From Neelides folsomi (lineage: Eukaryota > Arthropoda > Collembola > Neelipleona > Neelidae): a stretch of 51,036 nt of DNA. The notes below the pieces were generated by a model. The model was not told the DNA's origin and ran no database searches. It saw nothing but the letters and a program-made list of their open reading frames with translations. The first letter of the stretch is position 1. Every line of letters starts with the position of its first letter. The stretch is from positions 1 to 51,036 of the forward strand of contig JAQGBZ010000420.1 in the NCBI GenBank assembly GCA_034687125.1, written 5' to 3'. Made by a program: the position numbers and the translations under genes. Shown in pieces: positions 32,839 through 44,420 of this stretch.

Positions 32839-34311
32839 TTACAATGCCATTACTCGACCACCATAAGTGAGATTTGCTTTCGGAGAAGAAATTGGTTTTA
32901 CTGCGGGTTTCTTTGGCACTCCTTTAGTCATCATGTGTTTAGCCCGATATCCTGCAGATTGAAATGCACCTGTGGTTTTGTCATCGTTGGAATTGTCGAT
33001 CTCTTTTGGCATGGCTGTTTTCTTCCTCTCGAGTGGATTCTTTTTCGCAGGGCTGTGAATGCCATAAGAAGAACCAGCGAGCCTCGGTGGAGATTTCTTA
33101 ATTACAAATAATTCTTGCACTGGCAAATTTTTCTCCACTGGTGGTTTTTTCAACGTCTTTGGGACATTTGGAATCAAAATTTTCTCTCCCGGCTTTGTTT
33201 GTTCTCTGTGTGACATTCGTGACATTGCATTGGTTACAGTTTGAGCCTCCGCGTTGTTGAACATCTTTGGATGAGACAAATGACCTTCGACATAATGCTT
33301 TTGAATCAGCTTGGCCTTTGATCCAGAGTTTGTGGTCAAATGCAACAAGAAATCTTTTTCGTTTCTTGCAAAAATTCTTTTGTTTTCGTCGTTTAAAAGA
33401 TCACCGGGATTTTGGACTCGACATTCTCCGATTGCATCAACAATAGCTTGAAATTTCTCATCCCACTTTGAACTCCTCTCCTCTTTGAAGATTGAATGAC
33501 AAGGGAAAATTCCAGCCAGTTGAGTGAGCTGAATGTATTGGGAGGAATTTTCTGGCCGTGGTGAAGGATATTGAGAGATATAGTCATTCAAGGGCTCGAT
33601 GATTTCAAAAACACTGAATTCTGAAGTTTGGGAGAATTGAGTCCCTTGGACCTTTGGAGCATCTTCGATTTCTTCAATTGTGATTGTTTCTTCGCATATT
33701 GCATTCTCATCAGAATCAGTATCCAGCTCGCTTTCGTCAAAGATGTTAAAGTGGCTGCTTTCACTAGCTTTTACCTCTGGTTCTAATTAATGAATAAATT
33801 AAATCATTCAATAACCCATTTAATTAATCTATCATCAATGAATTAATATTCTATTGTAATAATGTACATTAAATAAAATTAATGTGAGAACTTTGTTTGT
33901 CAAATGTGATTTTGTCCACTGACGATTTGCCAATTTTTTTGGTTGTTGGAATAGGAATCCCTGAATGGAGGGGAGAAGGCTTCTTCAATGGAAGTGTACC
34001 ATCCGAATTTTTCATATAGATTTCTCTGTCTGATGTCCGAACAATCAAATTCTCATTCTCGTCAATATCCAGAAGCGATTCGATTCCTTTGGTCGTTGAT
34101 GAAGTCTTTTTTGAAAGAAAGATGACTTCTGAAGCTGGAATATGTTTATTATTTCATCAGTTATTATTCCGTTTGTATAACTTAAGGATTAGTTTATTGA
34201 ATTTATTTTATTATTAAATTAATCACTTGATTCTTTTGCAGGTTCAGTCATTGTAACTGAAAGAGTATATCTTGAGTCTGATAAAACGGTTTTAGGCAAA
34301 ATCGGATCCAT
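32839..34311 (-). CDS. Ser/Lys-rich protein of unknown function
   Basis: Three exons on the minus strand, 34311-34227, 34134-33892 and 33782-32839, join in phase to about 423 residues beginning MDPILPKTVLSDSRYTLS. The second donor (gttctc) is weak but is the one that keeps the frame. An acidic segment (DESELDTDSDENAICEETIT) sits at the centre; the C-terminal third is basic and Pro/Lys-rich with motifs such as PPRLAGSSYGIHSPAKK and ends GGRVMAL. No membrane segment, signal peptide or known domain was recognised. It appears largely disordered and could be nuclear or cytoskeletal. It shares its strand with the 992-residue gene and with the oxidase upstream. Confidence 0.62.
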
Positions 34312-35009
34312 TGTAAGTTAAATGAGTTGTCTCACTTTTAAATTTTAGAATATCATATATTAAGCAATTTTGTGGAATTATAACTGAAATAAAGAACAAG
34401 ATTGTCCATTTTTGTTCGTACAATATTACTTTAAAATTATTATACTTTAAATTTTTAGGTAAAATTTCTATGGATGTTCGTTTTTTAATTCATTGAAATG
34501 ATGAGTCTGAATAGATCTTTATTGACTTATCTTTCCTTTCCATCATTTTTTATTGCAGAGTGATACCAGAGATGTGTGGGAGTGGGAATTGTGTTCTTGA
34601 TGTATGGTATGTTTCATACCAAAAATAAAAATAATCCTTTTCAATTTTAATAACCCATTTCATTTATTTCTAAAGAGCATTTTACATTGTAATTGTATAC
34701 TTGAATGGTAAAACATTAAATTATAATTATTTAGCAATTTAACTAACTCATATTTTATCTTTATAAGATGAATAATACATATTTATCACATTTTTGAAAT
34801 TTTTATCAAAATTTATTATTCACATTATAAAATATGATAGGTTTAATAATTATTAGCGAATCAAATTATTAAGTTATTATTATGTTAAACTGAGTTTAAT
34901 TAAAAAATTGATATTCTTTGGATCATCTTAAAAACAAAACACTAAAAACTTAAGAACTACAAAAGTAGCTTATTAAATCTCATCAAAATTAAATTATAAT
35001 ATTAAAAAA
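34312..35009. other. intergenic spacer
   Basis: About 700 very AT-rich bases between two minus-strand genes; no exon or repeat was recognised. Confidence 0.5.
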
Positions 35010-37144
35010 CTAAACATTATTGTACTTTGGTGGAATGATAGGAAATTTGTATTTGTCGTGGCACAAATGAAGACCTTCAACTTTACTGCACTTGAGACTT
35101 GGCCCACAATCTTCATCTCTTTCACATAAGCAATGATCCTGCAAAGCGCAATGTTTTACCAATGGCCCATATTCCGCAACATTTCCATAGCCCATAAATC
35201 TCTTTCCAAAATTATTAAGGAAAACTCCATGAGGGTCGTATTTAACCATATAAGATCTGAACTTTTCAATGACATCTTCTGGATAAGTTTTCTCCCATCC
35301 CTGTGCTTCAACAATATGAGATGTAATTCCACTTGCTCCCCAATGACTTCTGGCGCCTAATCGATTTTTCTATAAAAATTAAATAATTAGATAAAATCAT
35401 TACAAAAATTACAGATACATTGCCTGCAAAATTTTAAATAAATAAGGGTATAATTATTAATTATTTACAGATAATTGAGCCATAATTTGAAATCCAGTAA
35501 TTCCCATTCTCGGTTGATTTATTGGATCATGTCTTCGCGGGAAACTCCAAACAATCGTTGCAGCTTGACGTCCATAATTAATTCGCAAAAGTTGATCGGA
35601 AGATCTCACAAATAAAATTTCAATTCCAATGAGCGGGAATGCCAAATCATAATCTCGAATGACCCGCTTGAACGTTTTGATAACTTCCGGAAGCCTCTCG
35701 ATATCAAAGGAATAAATATAATATTCTGGATAGAAATTCAAATTCGTTGGGACATGTGACCAACCACAATGAGGTTTATTGTCATTTAATCCATCATCAT
35801 TTCCATCACAAATTGAAGTAATGAGTCTGTGGGCATATCCAATACCCGGATTTGTAAATTTCCCTTCGTCCGTCATGATTGTCTCTTTGATTGGGATTTT
35901 GTTAAGGAAAGAATAAAACACGTATTTTTCAACCCATTTCATGAAAATGTGCATGTTACTGGCTGCAATTACTTCATATAAATTGGAAACCCATTGGGCC
36001 ATTTTGGGTTCAAAGTTTGGGAAAAAATTTGATTTGGCATTTCCTGGAGTATCTGCAGGAAGGAATTCACCTTTGGCCACAACAACTTGTCCCATATTTG
36101 GGAACCAATACATTTGAAGGAAATCGTTTGTTCGAGCCAATTCAGCAGCTTCGTTAGTTAAAAGGATTTTATCTGGATATGGAATATTGGTCATTCTCAT
36201 TTTAAACTCTGGTTGTAATTTCAACTTAACTTCCACAATAATTCCCAATAAGCCCAAATTGACCCTGAAAAGAATTACAATAAAGAATTAAATAACAATT
36301 AAATTTTTGTTAAATTCTATAATAATTTATAAAAAATAATTAGTTAATTAAAATAAAATATTCATAAATTCATAAATAAAAATGTAATTGGATAGAAATT
36401 ATTAAATATTTAATGAATTTTACCTAAATACTTGAAGATCTTCTTCTTTGTCAATCACTTTGATATTCCCAAGCCCATCCACAATGGTGAGTTCAGTGAC
36501 GTAGTCAGACAAAGCATTTGGATGTTTTATTGATGAAGTTTGAGCTCCGATTCCCAAAGAACCCCCAACGGTAATTCCACCAAATGATGCCGTCAGTCCG
36601 GTGGTTAAATTGTATTTGTTACATGCTTCCAACAAAGCTGTCAGTTCCGAACCCGCCCCGACCCTCACACTCCGCTCTTCAACGTCAACATTCGCATAAT
36701 TAATCTTCTTCATTGACACAGGAATCCCATCAGTGCAAATTGAATCTACGATTGAATGTCTTGAACCAAATGCTTTAACTCCAATGTTTTCTGACAATGC
36801 TTTCTTCACAATGTTTTGCACCTCTTTGATAGTTTTTGGATGTTGGACGGGATAACATGACTGGCAATACATGCCAGTTTGAAAAGATGTATAACCAAAT
36901 TTTCTAAATATGAATAATTAATAAATTAAAATTAAAAACATTTAACTTAATTTAAACTAAAAATTAAAATGAATTTAAACATAACAAATGCTACATATTT
37001 TTAATTTTTAATAAATAATTTTTAAACTCACCTTTGTTCACATTGATTATTTTTTAAACTTTTAGGTCTCGGTAAACTTGAACAAATTCCTAAGCATCCT
37101 AATAAAAATAAATAAAATAGGAAATTGCTAGATATTTTCTTCAT
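35010..37144 (-). CDS. secreted FAD-linked oxidase, L-gulonolactone oxidase-like (plant GulLO-like architecture)
   Basis: Four exons on the minus strand, 37144-37032, 36903-36424, 36264-35469 and 35369-35010, join in phase to 582 residues. A signal peptide comes first (NFLFYLFLLGCLGICSS), so the enzyme enters the secretory path. The FAD-binding domain of the VAO/PCMH type includes VKAFGSRHSI (His87, the usual covalent FAD site), VGAGSELTALLEACN and SFGGITVGGSLGIGAQTSS. The ALO-type C-domain follows, with IEILFVRSS and RSHWGASG (residues 470-477). In gulonolactone and galactonolactone oxidases the matching motif is HW-x-K; here the Lys is Ala. The end carries six cysteines (537-566: HCALQDHCLCERDEDC, then C557 and C566), a layout I know from plant GulLO proteins. 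The family makes ascorbate or related acids from aldonolactones. The substrate here is unknown. Confidence 0.8.
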
Positions 37145-38690
37145 CTTAATTCCTCAACTAGAAGTTTGACTCTGACCAAGAATTTCCCTCGAAATCCCAA
37201 ACAACTCAATTACAAATAAATTTACAAATAAATCGAGTAATTTTGCAAACGAAGGACAATGGCAATAAAAGGTAGTTTTAGGGAATTATTTCCAATCGAG
37301 TTAAACAATCGTGGCGTGTGATTTCCTTTATTATGACTGGGAGTGTGTGTGTGACTTGTGACACATTGAAAAGAAAAAATATTATTACTTAACGAAGATT
37401 TGGGGATTTGACTAGACTGACGTATGTACTTATATGGACTCGTGTATAACGAATGCGAATTTTTTTTATCATATGTTTAATGAACAAACAGGTATTCTTT
37501 TAAATACCATGCATACTCATATAGAGATATATCGATTTATTCATATATTCATTATATAACATCGGAAGTGGCTTTAGCTTTTAGTAAGATGTGTAATAAA
37601 ATGAGATAATGTTAGGGAATATTCAGAATGTGAGTCTTTGGGTTAGTTAGGGGGATGTTTAAGGACAGTGAGTGAGCGAGATTGCTTAAGGATGCATTTT
37701 TAATGAAATTATGTAGGAAGAGTGTTCAAAGTGGCTAAATGTATGTAGCAAGTAGGAAGGGGGTCGAACGTGTCCAAATTCTTCCTGTTCTTGGGCCTCT
37801 CAACAACTCAACAATCAAATTGCCAACGACCTCTCATTAAAGGAATACTCAAAGACATTCCCTCAGCTATGGATTTGACTTTCACTATCTGATTGCAAAC
37901 TGACCTGGCGTCTCTGCCTTTATTATCTCTTATATTCATTTTTTCGGAATTTTTACCATACGGTTTCATTAATTATTAAAGATAAAAATTAATATTTTTT
38001 ATTGAAAAAATATATTTTTTGGATTCTTTGAGTATTTATTTTATTAATTTATGAATTACCACTTTGTTCTTTATATATGGCTCATCCAATTTAACATGTT
38101 GAGAATTGTGAAGGATTCAATTAAACTGATTTGTATTTACAAACAAACAACTTTTTGACAGAATTTGTCAATTCTAGGTTTAACTTACAATAATACATAC
38201 CTAAATAAAATCACGAAATTTTGTTAGATAAGAAATCAATCTTTATATACTAAACATACAACTACAGTATGTAAATATATTAGCATGGTGATTGCATTAT
38301 AAGAATACTTTCGATTTTATTGTTAATTGCATTTGCAGAAGAATAATTACCATTTGCAAACCCATAAACACAAACACTCCTATTAAATTAAGTACACGAA
38401 CGGGTTTGATTCTTTTAAGATAACATATTGATTTTATTGATAAGAATACGATAAATTTCATTTAACTATACGATTGTGAAATAATTAGGTTTGGTAATTA
38501 ATAAAGTTATGGTGAATTGTCAGATTAGACCACCCATACTCACATGTCAGAGTATATTACTTATTACGTTATTACACACAGATTTTCACATCTGAATTAG
38601 TTTGAATAAAAAACTAGTTTTGAAAAATATTTTTCTAAAAATTAATAATCATCTCAAGGAATTTCCATAATTACCTACTATACTTCATTC
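37145..38690. other. long intergenic region upstream of the oxidase
   Basis: About 1.5 kb of AT-rich DNA that should include the oxidase promoter. No exon, RNA gene or mobile element is supported. Confidence 0.5.
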
Positions 38691-38914
38691 GAGCCGCGAA
38701 CGAAAGTGAATTTGAACTAGGACGAGACGGGCCCATTGCTGGTCTTTAGTTATAAAATATCAGTATATTTCGGTAATCCGTCGACATTTAGCTTTTATTA
38801 CAACAGTGTGGGCTCAATTAAAATTAAAAACCTTTTAAAATCATGACAATGACAGAATTTGGCATTTGCTACCCGATTCGGGTATTACCCGTGCCTGAAG
38901 GTCGGTACGGACGA

Positions 38915-39066
38915 TCCGCTCCTGTACGATTCCGATCGCTTTCCGATTTTTTACCTTAAAATCAGGGCCCGTTTCGATCGCTTTACGATTTCATGCATTC
39001 CGGCCCGGTCGGTTTCCGATCATGTTCCTATTTCGTGTGTTCCAGACCGGTCAGATTCCGAGTCGG
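38915..39066. repeat. GC-richer island of degenerate ~40-bp tandem units
   Basis: Three to four loosely related units, each built around a ccggtc-ggtttccgatc then ttcgattt then tgcattcc pattern, stand out from the AT-rich surroundings. The flanks (about 38690-38760 and 39070-39300) are also GC-richer. An open frame of 70 codons crosses it but looks like a by-product of the repeats. It could be the remnant of a transposable element. No terminal repeats or target duplication were found. Confidence 0.45.
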
Positions 39067-39300
39067 ATTAGCATAGCTATGATCCCCAGGCACATTTGGG
39101 GCCCGGAGCCGGACAAATAAATATTTTTTTTAAAATCATAAAGAATCAGGCAAGAGAGGGAAAGAATTTGTGAAAAAACATTTTCATATGAACGTATGTC
39201 AAACTCGCCAACTTTTCCAAAATATTTCAAAAGTTTGTAAAACTCCTCCTTGCCAAAACCCACATTGTCGCAGATTTCTCGAGGACGATCGGGTTAATTA

Positions 39301-39935
39301 AAAAAAGATCCTGTTACATTTACATGGAAAGATTCCGGTCAGATTGGCATTTACAATTTAGCCCCCACTGTTGTAGTAAGAGCTAAAAGTTTGCTTAATA
39401 GCACAAACCCTGATATTTTATAAAGATAGATAGTACTTTTAAATATTTAAAATAATATTTTTCTTGTCTATTTACTTTGCATATTTTCCAGTGCACCATC
39501 GATTTTCTCTGAACAAATTTTTATAAATATAACATATTAATAATTGACTCATTTGATAATTTATTTTTATTTCTCATTTTTATTATATTTTAATTAATCA
39601 CATATATTACATCTACATTTATTATATTAAATATTTGCCATTTGTTCAAATATTTGAATTAAAGAGCAAATAAATTGTTTATCAAACATTGACAATTTAT
39701 ATTAAATGTGGCCATTTTGTGGTAATTAGCACAATTTATTTTCAAATTATTTCTACGAAGTGGTTAATTATAATCCTGTAATTTATTACGTTATTTACCT
39801 TTTATACATTGAATTCGAATGATTAAGATTAAAAGAAATAATTTTGTACCGCAAAAAAATATTTAATGATAAAAATTATTATATAAATAATAATTTATCG
39901 TACATTGATTTCAGTTTCGATTTGAATTTCAATAA
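39301..39935. other. intergenic, upstream of the thaumatin-like gene
   Basis: About 630 AT-rich bases, presumed promoter region; nothing specific is recognised. Confidence 0.5.
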
Positions 39936-40529
39936 ATGAAAATGGGAAACTTTCTCAAAATTATCTTGACCTGTTTATTAACCATAGACGGAATCCACTG
40001 TGGGTTCGTTCGGGTTACAAACAATTGTGGATTTTCTATCGGAGTTGGAACCAGAAGAAACGACGGGGGACCAAGTTATAATTTTGGATTGGGCTCAGGT
40101 CAATCAAGAGATCTGAACTTCCCAAGTGACGGAGTCGGATGGAGAGTTTGGGGCCAACAAGATGGAGATAATGGAGATTTTGCAAGTTTGGCCGAAGGAA
40201 ATTTCGAGCGAAATGACCGACTTTGGTATGACATCAGTCAAGTGGACGGCTATAATCTCCCAATACAAATGTCACCAATGAGAAATTCTGGTGGTCGGTG
40301 TGAATCAGTTTCTTGCAATTTTAACCTCGACAATTGCGCGGATAAAGTTTACGGCGGCAATGGGAGACTTGTGGCATGCAAAAATCCTAACAGAGATGAT
40401 GGGAATACGGAATATGTAAGAAGGATGAAAAGAGCTTGTCCGAATACTTACACTTGGTCAAAAGATGACCAAGCTGGAATGAGAGATTGTAATCCTGGCA
40501 ATCAAGGAATTATTGTTAGGTTCTGTTAA
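39936..40529 (+). CDS. thaumatin-like protein, secreted, intronless
   Basis: A single exon of 197 codons. The signal peptide is MKMGNFLKIILTCLLTIDG, with a second Met at codon 3 as an alternative start. The mature part begins with FVRVTNNCGFSIGVG and has the family landmarks GSGQSRDLNFPSDGVGWRVW, LWYDISQVDGYNLPIQMSP, and the C-terminal ACPNTYTWSKDDQAGMRDC. Eight cysteines remain in the mature protein, against 16 in plant thaumatins and 10 in short forms, so it is a reduced version. Family members act as antifungal or glucan-binding defence proteins outside the cell. These genes occur patchily in arthropods and nematodes. The lack of introns, unlike most neighbours, is compatible with retroposition or old horizontal transfer, but is not proof. 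AATAAA lies at 40551-40556. Confidence 0.88.
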   Translation: MKMGNFLKIILTCLLTIDGIHCGFVRVTNNCGFSIGVGTRRNDGGPSYNFGLGSGQSRDLNFPSDGVGWRVWGQQDGDNGDFASLAEGNFERNDRLWYDISQVDGYNLPIQMSPMRNSGGRCESVSCNFNLDNCADKVYGGNGRLVACKNPNRDDGNTEYVRRMKRACPNTYTWSKDDQAGMRDCNPGNQGIIVRFC

Positions 40530-40682
40530 TAAAAATCCTTTCACATTGTTAATAAAACTATTAAATTGGATTATTAGATAATTATTGTAATAAAGTAAAC
40601 TTTAGCAAACAATGCATATTTTATTATTATTTGGTCGATATGTTTTAATCAACATAATTTTTATTGTTGAATTCCAATTAAA

Positions 40683-43038
40683 TTACTTGATTTCATTTTG
40701 TGCATATAAACATTCAATTATTAATAAAAGGTTAGAAATAATTATAGCAGCTATAATGAGATAGATAGCGATTGACAATTGATCGAAACTCAGAGCTTCG
40801 TTAAAATTTAGAATTTTGTTCAAACAAAAAATGGACGTTGATTTGTGGTATTTAATTGAATTCCGACTTCTCAACCCCATTTCATACATTCGAAGAATCC
40901 TATGGATTTATCATGAATCACAATTAAAAAGTTTATCAATGTGTGTTATTAGTAGTTTATTAGTAAAAAATTAATTAAGTAATGTTCATTTTATTGCTGA
41001 ATTACTTAATGTTAAAAATATCTTTAAAAGGTGAGCCAAACTTAAGCGACATTCCAGATTTGGTAATCCTATTTCCACTCACAGAAGAAATAAAATTACA
41101 AATTGAATTTTCATCTTTTGAACTTAACAATTTTTGATAAAAACCATCAGGAACTCCAATGAACAAAGATTCAGTTGAGGATTCGAGTTTTTTAATTCCT
41201 TCAGAAATATCAACTTCGGTTCGATTTGGAAATTGCTGTAAGCAATGGCAGTAAACAATTAAATATATTAGGTAAGTGAATAATTAAAATATCGTTTATT
41301 TCATATATGATTTTAATAAAATATGATTGAATATAATTATAATCATAGTCTTGCATGAGATAATTGTTCAGCCGAAGTGACGTATCGATCAAAGTAAACA
41401 TTAAAATTAAGATTTAAAAGATCAAAAAACGAGTGAATTGGCGTATCTCTCACTGCAAGGACTGAGGCGATAGATGAGATAAAAATGTAAAAGATCACTG
41501 AAGTTGTGATATAAGAAGAAATTATAATTATTCGGAGTGTGACTTTGTTCGGTATTTTGTACCAACCTGGTTATAAGATTAAAATTTTAAATATTACAAT
41601 TTTAATTATATAAATAAGGTAAGCACTGTAAAATTTACCTTGTTGACAAATAATTGAAAAGGTCCATTGAAAAATATCAAAATCTTCCAATTCATAATCT
41701 ATTTTGAGCCATTTTAAAAACTGAATGAATAAAGCGATCAAAAGCATTGTTGCAAAAAATCCTAACCATGCTCTTTTGCTTAAAGTTCCATGAATAATAT
41801 TCCTTTTTGTTGAAGTGCGTTGCCGATAAAATGCCATCAAACTTTAATTTTTCAATGTTTAGTTAATTGAAATTAAGATAATCTCTAATTAATTAAGATA
41901 CAAATTGAATTACGGAGTTGTTTGAGTCGCATGTAGAAATTTGAAATCATTAATGCGATGTGGAAGCATTTCTTGAGATGCTATGCTAATATCTGCAACT
42001 CCTTCTAATACCATTTTACCGCCATTTACGAATTGGCCGTTTATATCCATTGGATAATCAGCCTTTAATGCCTTTTCACTTTAATAAATATTAATATTGT
42101 TAGAATAATGAATTTTTAATTTTAATTCTATTTTATATAAATATATTTTATATACAGTCAAACCTAAAGTTGAATGCATCTCTTAATATACGAAAATATT
42201 CTACTTCAAATCCACTGATAAAAGTGAAAGATCCGTTCTCGTGAGATTCGATTTTTGTTGAAGATTCATATTCAGGAGTTCCCTATTTTTTAAAATTTTA
42301 AAATTCGTACCCAAAATTGTATTAAATATATAATTCATAATTAGTGATTTTGACCGCATTTTATGTTATTGTTATCATATTACATGAGAAACAGCAATTA
42401 TTTCAATTTGAGCAAAATCATTTCTCTTAAGAATTAATTTTCTAAAGCTCTCATAATTTAATTGTTCATTATAAAGTTCAAAGCGTTTCAGTTCTTTAAT
42501 TGTGTAAAATTGATAAATCGTTGTTTTATTATCGTTTGTAATGATTATAAATAAATTGTTATTAATGTTAAAAGAAGATTCTATTTTAAATAATATATGT
42601 TTAATTGTTTCTTCCTCTGGATGGTTTTCCAATATCAAAAATAACCAATTTTGGGAATAAATATCCATAATATAAATGTTCGATAAAAAAATTATTGTTT
42701 CTAAAATTGTTAGGTTGTTTGGACTATTTAAGTGAAAAGCGAATACAGTTGGTTCCTCGGATGAGATCGTATTTGATTGTTTCAATAGATTTAATGAAAT
42801 GCATTTTTTATAAACGCTTAAAATTCTATTTACTGCACAATATTAATATATTTAATTTAAAACCCATATAATACAGTCCATACAAATAATTTAAAATAAT
42901 TTATTACTTACATTTATTAAGTCTCATTAAATTGGTCCTATGTTGACTACAATCGAAATTTGGCTCAATTATGAAAATATAGCTAAATAAAAAATTAGGT
43001 GGAAATGTTGCAAATAATAACGAAAAATTAAAAATCAT
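40683..43038 (-). CDS. divergent ionotropic receptor (IR family, iGluR-like chemoreceptor)
   Basis: Eight exons on the minus strand: 43038-42912, 42832-42384, 42282-42164, 42078-41914, 41841-41639, 41566-41382, 41235-41006 and 40899-40683, about 564 residues. The end of the sixth exon is uncertain: the donor used (gtcact) is weak, though it keeps the frame. An extracellular region of about 300 residues includes GVADISIASQEMLPHRINDF and other ligand-domain-like parts. M1 is WLGFFATMLLIALFIQFLKW (about 312-332). A short pore segment (FDIFQWTFSIICQQGW) follows, then M2 (RIIIISSYITTSVIFYIFIS), the second half of the ligand domain, and M3 near the end (LSIAIYLIIAAIIISNLLLI). This order is that of ionotropic receptors, ligand-gated cation channels in chemosensory neurons that exist only in protostomes. 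Orphan divergent IRs usually need IR25a or IR8a co-receptors (family knowledge). Confidence 0.75.
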
Positions 43039-43779
43039 TTTTACTTAATAATCATTTAAATGTAAAAAAATTCTATAAATAATGTAGCAAACATTTAGTA
43101 TTATTTAATTTTTATTTAATAATTATTCAAGTAAAAGTAAAATAAATTCTACTGGTAAATATAGTTTAAAAGCGTTTAATATATAATGATTAAATAATAA
43201 TTATTATATTAATATGCTCGAATTTACGATAAAAAGACAATGCTTTTTAACCAACTTGATCGATAACTTTTCCAATAATGATATTTTTACTTTTGTTTGG
43301 TGACAAAACAAACTTGGTGGTAAATAAATTATTTAATAAGACAATTATTAAATAATTTATTTTCTGATGCGTAGGAAGTAGGAACATACTATATGCATGT
43401 ACTCTTGTATGACACAACGTGTCAATCATCATTTTTCAATACTTATACCTTATGTTCCTTGCATATTTTATTATCAAACAATTTTAAAAATTGATGTAGA
43501 ATAATCATAGTTATTTTATTATTCTAGCAAATAACTACCTACTTTACAGTTCAATCCGTTTGGAGGTTGACATAGGAGAAATGAAATTGAGTTAGTAACT
43601 TTGGATAATTCTCAAATAAACAAAAACTTATAAATACATAATTTGGCTCTTATAAAAGAATTGGTTTTACAAAGCCCCTAAAATTGTTGATTTTGTTAAA
43701 GCTTTTATGTACTTGTTAGGGATTTGGTTTAATTTTTAATACATATATCATAAATCATTTTTTATAATATATTATTATT
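43039..43779. other. intergenic, no gene supported
   Basis: About 740 AT-rich bases upstream of the receptor. Short open frames here show no family resemblance and I do not call them. Confidence 0.5.
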
Positions 43780-43935
43780 TTACGAACTTTTTCCTTTCAT
43801 ATATTTTGGATGTGTAACTTCTTTCCAAGCTTTCGCACAATCAGGGTTATGATTATTGTTTAGATCACCAAAGATCTTGTCTTTTCTCTCCAAAATCGCT
43901 TCGAGAATGAGCATTTTGATCTTTTTGTCCATCAT
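43780..43935 (-). CDS. short SANT/Myb-like fragment (51 residues)
   Basis: A minus-strand frame of 51 residues starting MMDKKIKMLILEAILERKDK, then IFGDLNNNHNPDCAKAWKEV, ending KGKSS. The pattern of a helix, a short loop and an AW(K)EV helix recalls the Myb/SANT-like DNA-binding domain common in insect regulators such as zeste and in transposon proteins. It covers only the first half of such a domain and no further exon was found downstream. It may be a pseudogene fragment, the last or only recognisable exon of another gene, or chance. Confidence 0.35.
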   Translation of the reverse strand: MMDKKIKMLILEAILERKDKIFGDLNNNHNPDCAKAWKEVTHPKYMKGKSS

Positions 43936-44420
43936 CTACATTTATAACTAATTAATATGTGATATTCTTAATTAAATGTTTTAAAATATTTATTCTATAT
44001 AAGGTATTACCTTTGCACAAAGTAAGTCCAAGTCTTAAACATTATTAAATATTTAAACTTGATGAAAAGATTATGAGGGTGAAAGTATGAGTGTGAAAAG
44101 AAAGGGTTTTTAAAGTTCCGCGTGAACTACTTCTGCGCAACTTGGGAAATCATTTTGCCAGAGCTAATTTCCCTATCTCAAAAATATATCCTATTCTTTT
44201 GGTCTGGCCAAATATAATTTCCTTGGTCATCCCAGATCCCTGGCTTCAATCTATCTTTTAATTGTTGCAGAGCTAAACATACGATATTTCTATTTCGGAA
44301 ATTATTATTTTATTAATAATGATAATGATTGTTTTTTAACATATTTATTAAAAATGTACATTTAATTAAAAGTTCATTAAAAGCTTTATTTTGAGTTGAA
44401 ACGTATCTCTTATAATTATA
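43936..44420. other. intergenic, no feature seen
   Basis: AT-rich DNA between the SANT-like fragment and the 3' end of the WD-repeat gene, with no supported exon. Confidence 0.45.

Noticed and set aside
38859..39071. Seventy-codon open frame in the GC-richer island
   Set aside because: The amino acid pattern simply follows the degenerate DNA repeats and there is no homology or expression evidence.
43247..43432. Minus-strand frame of 61 codons between the receptor and the SANT-like fragment
   Set aside because: No composition, family resemblance or splice context supports it; it looks like chance in AT-rich DNA.
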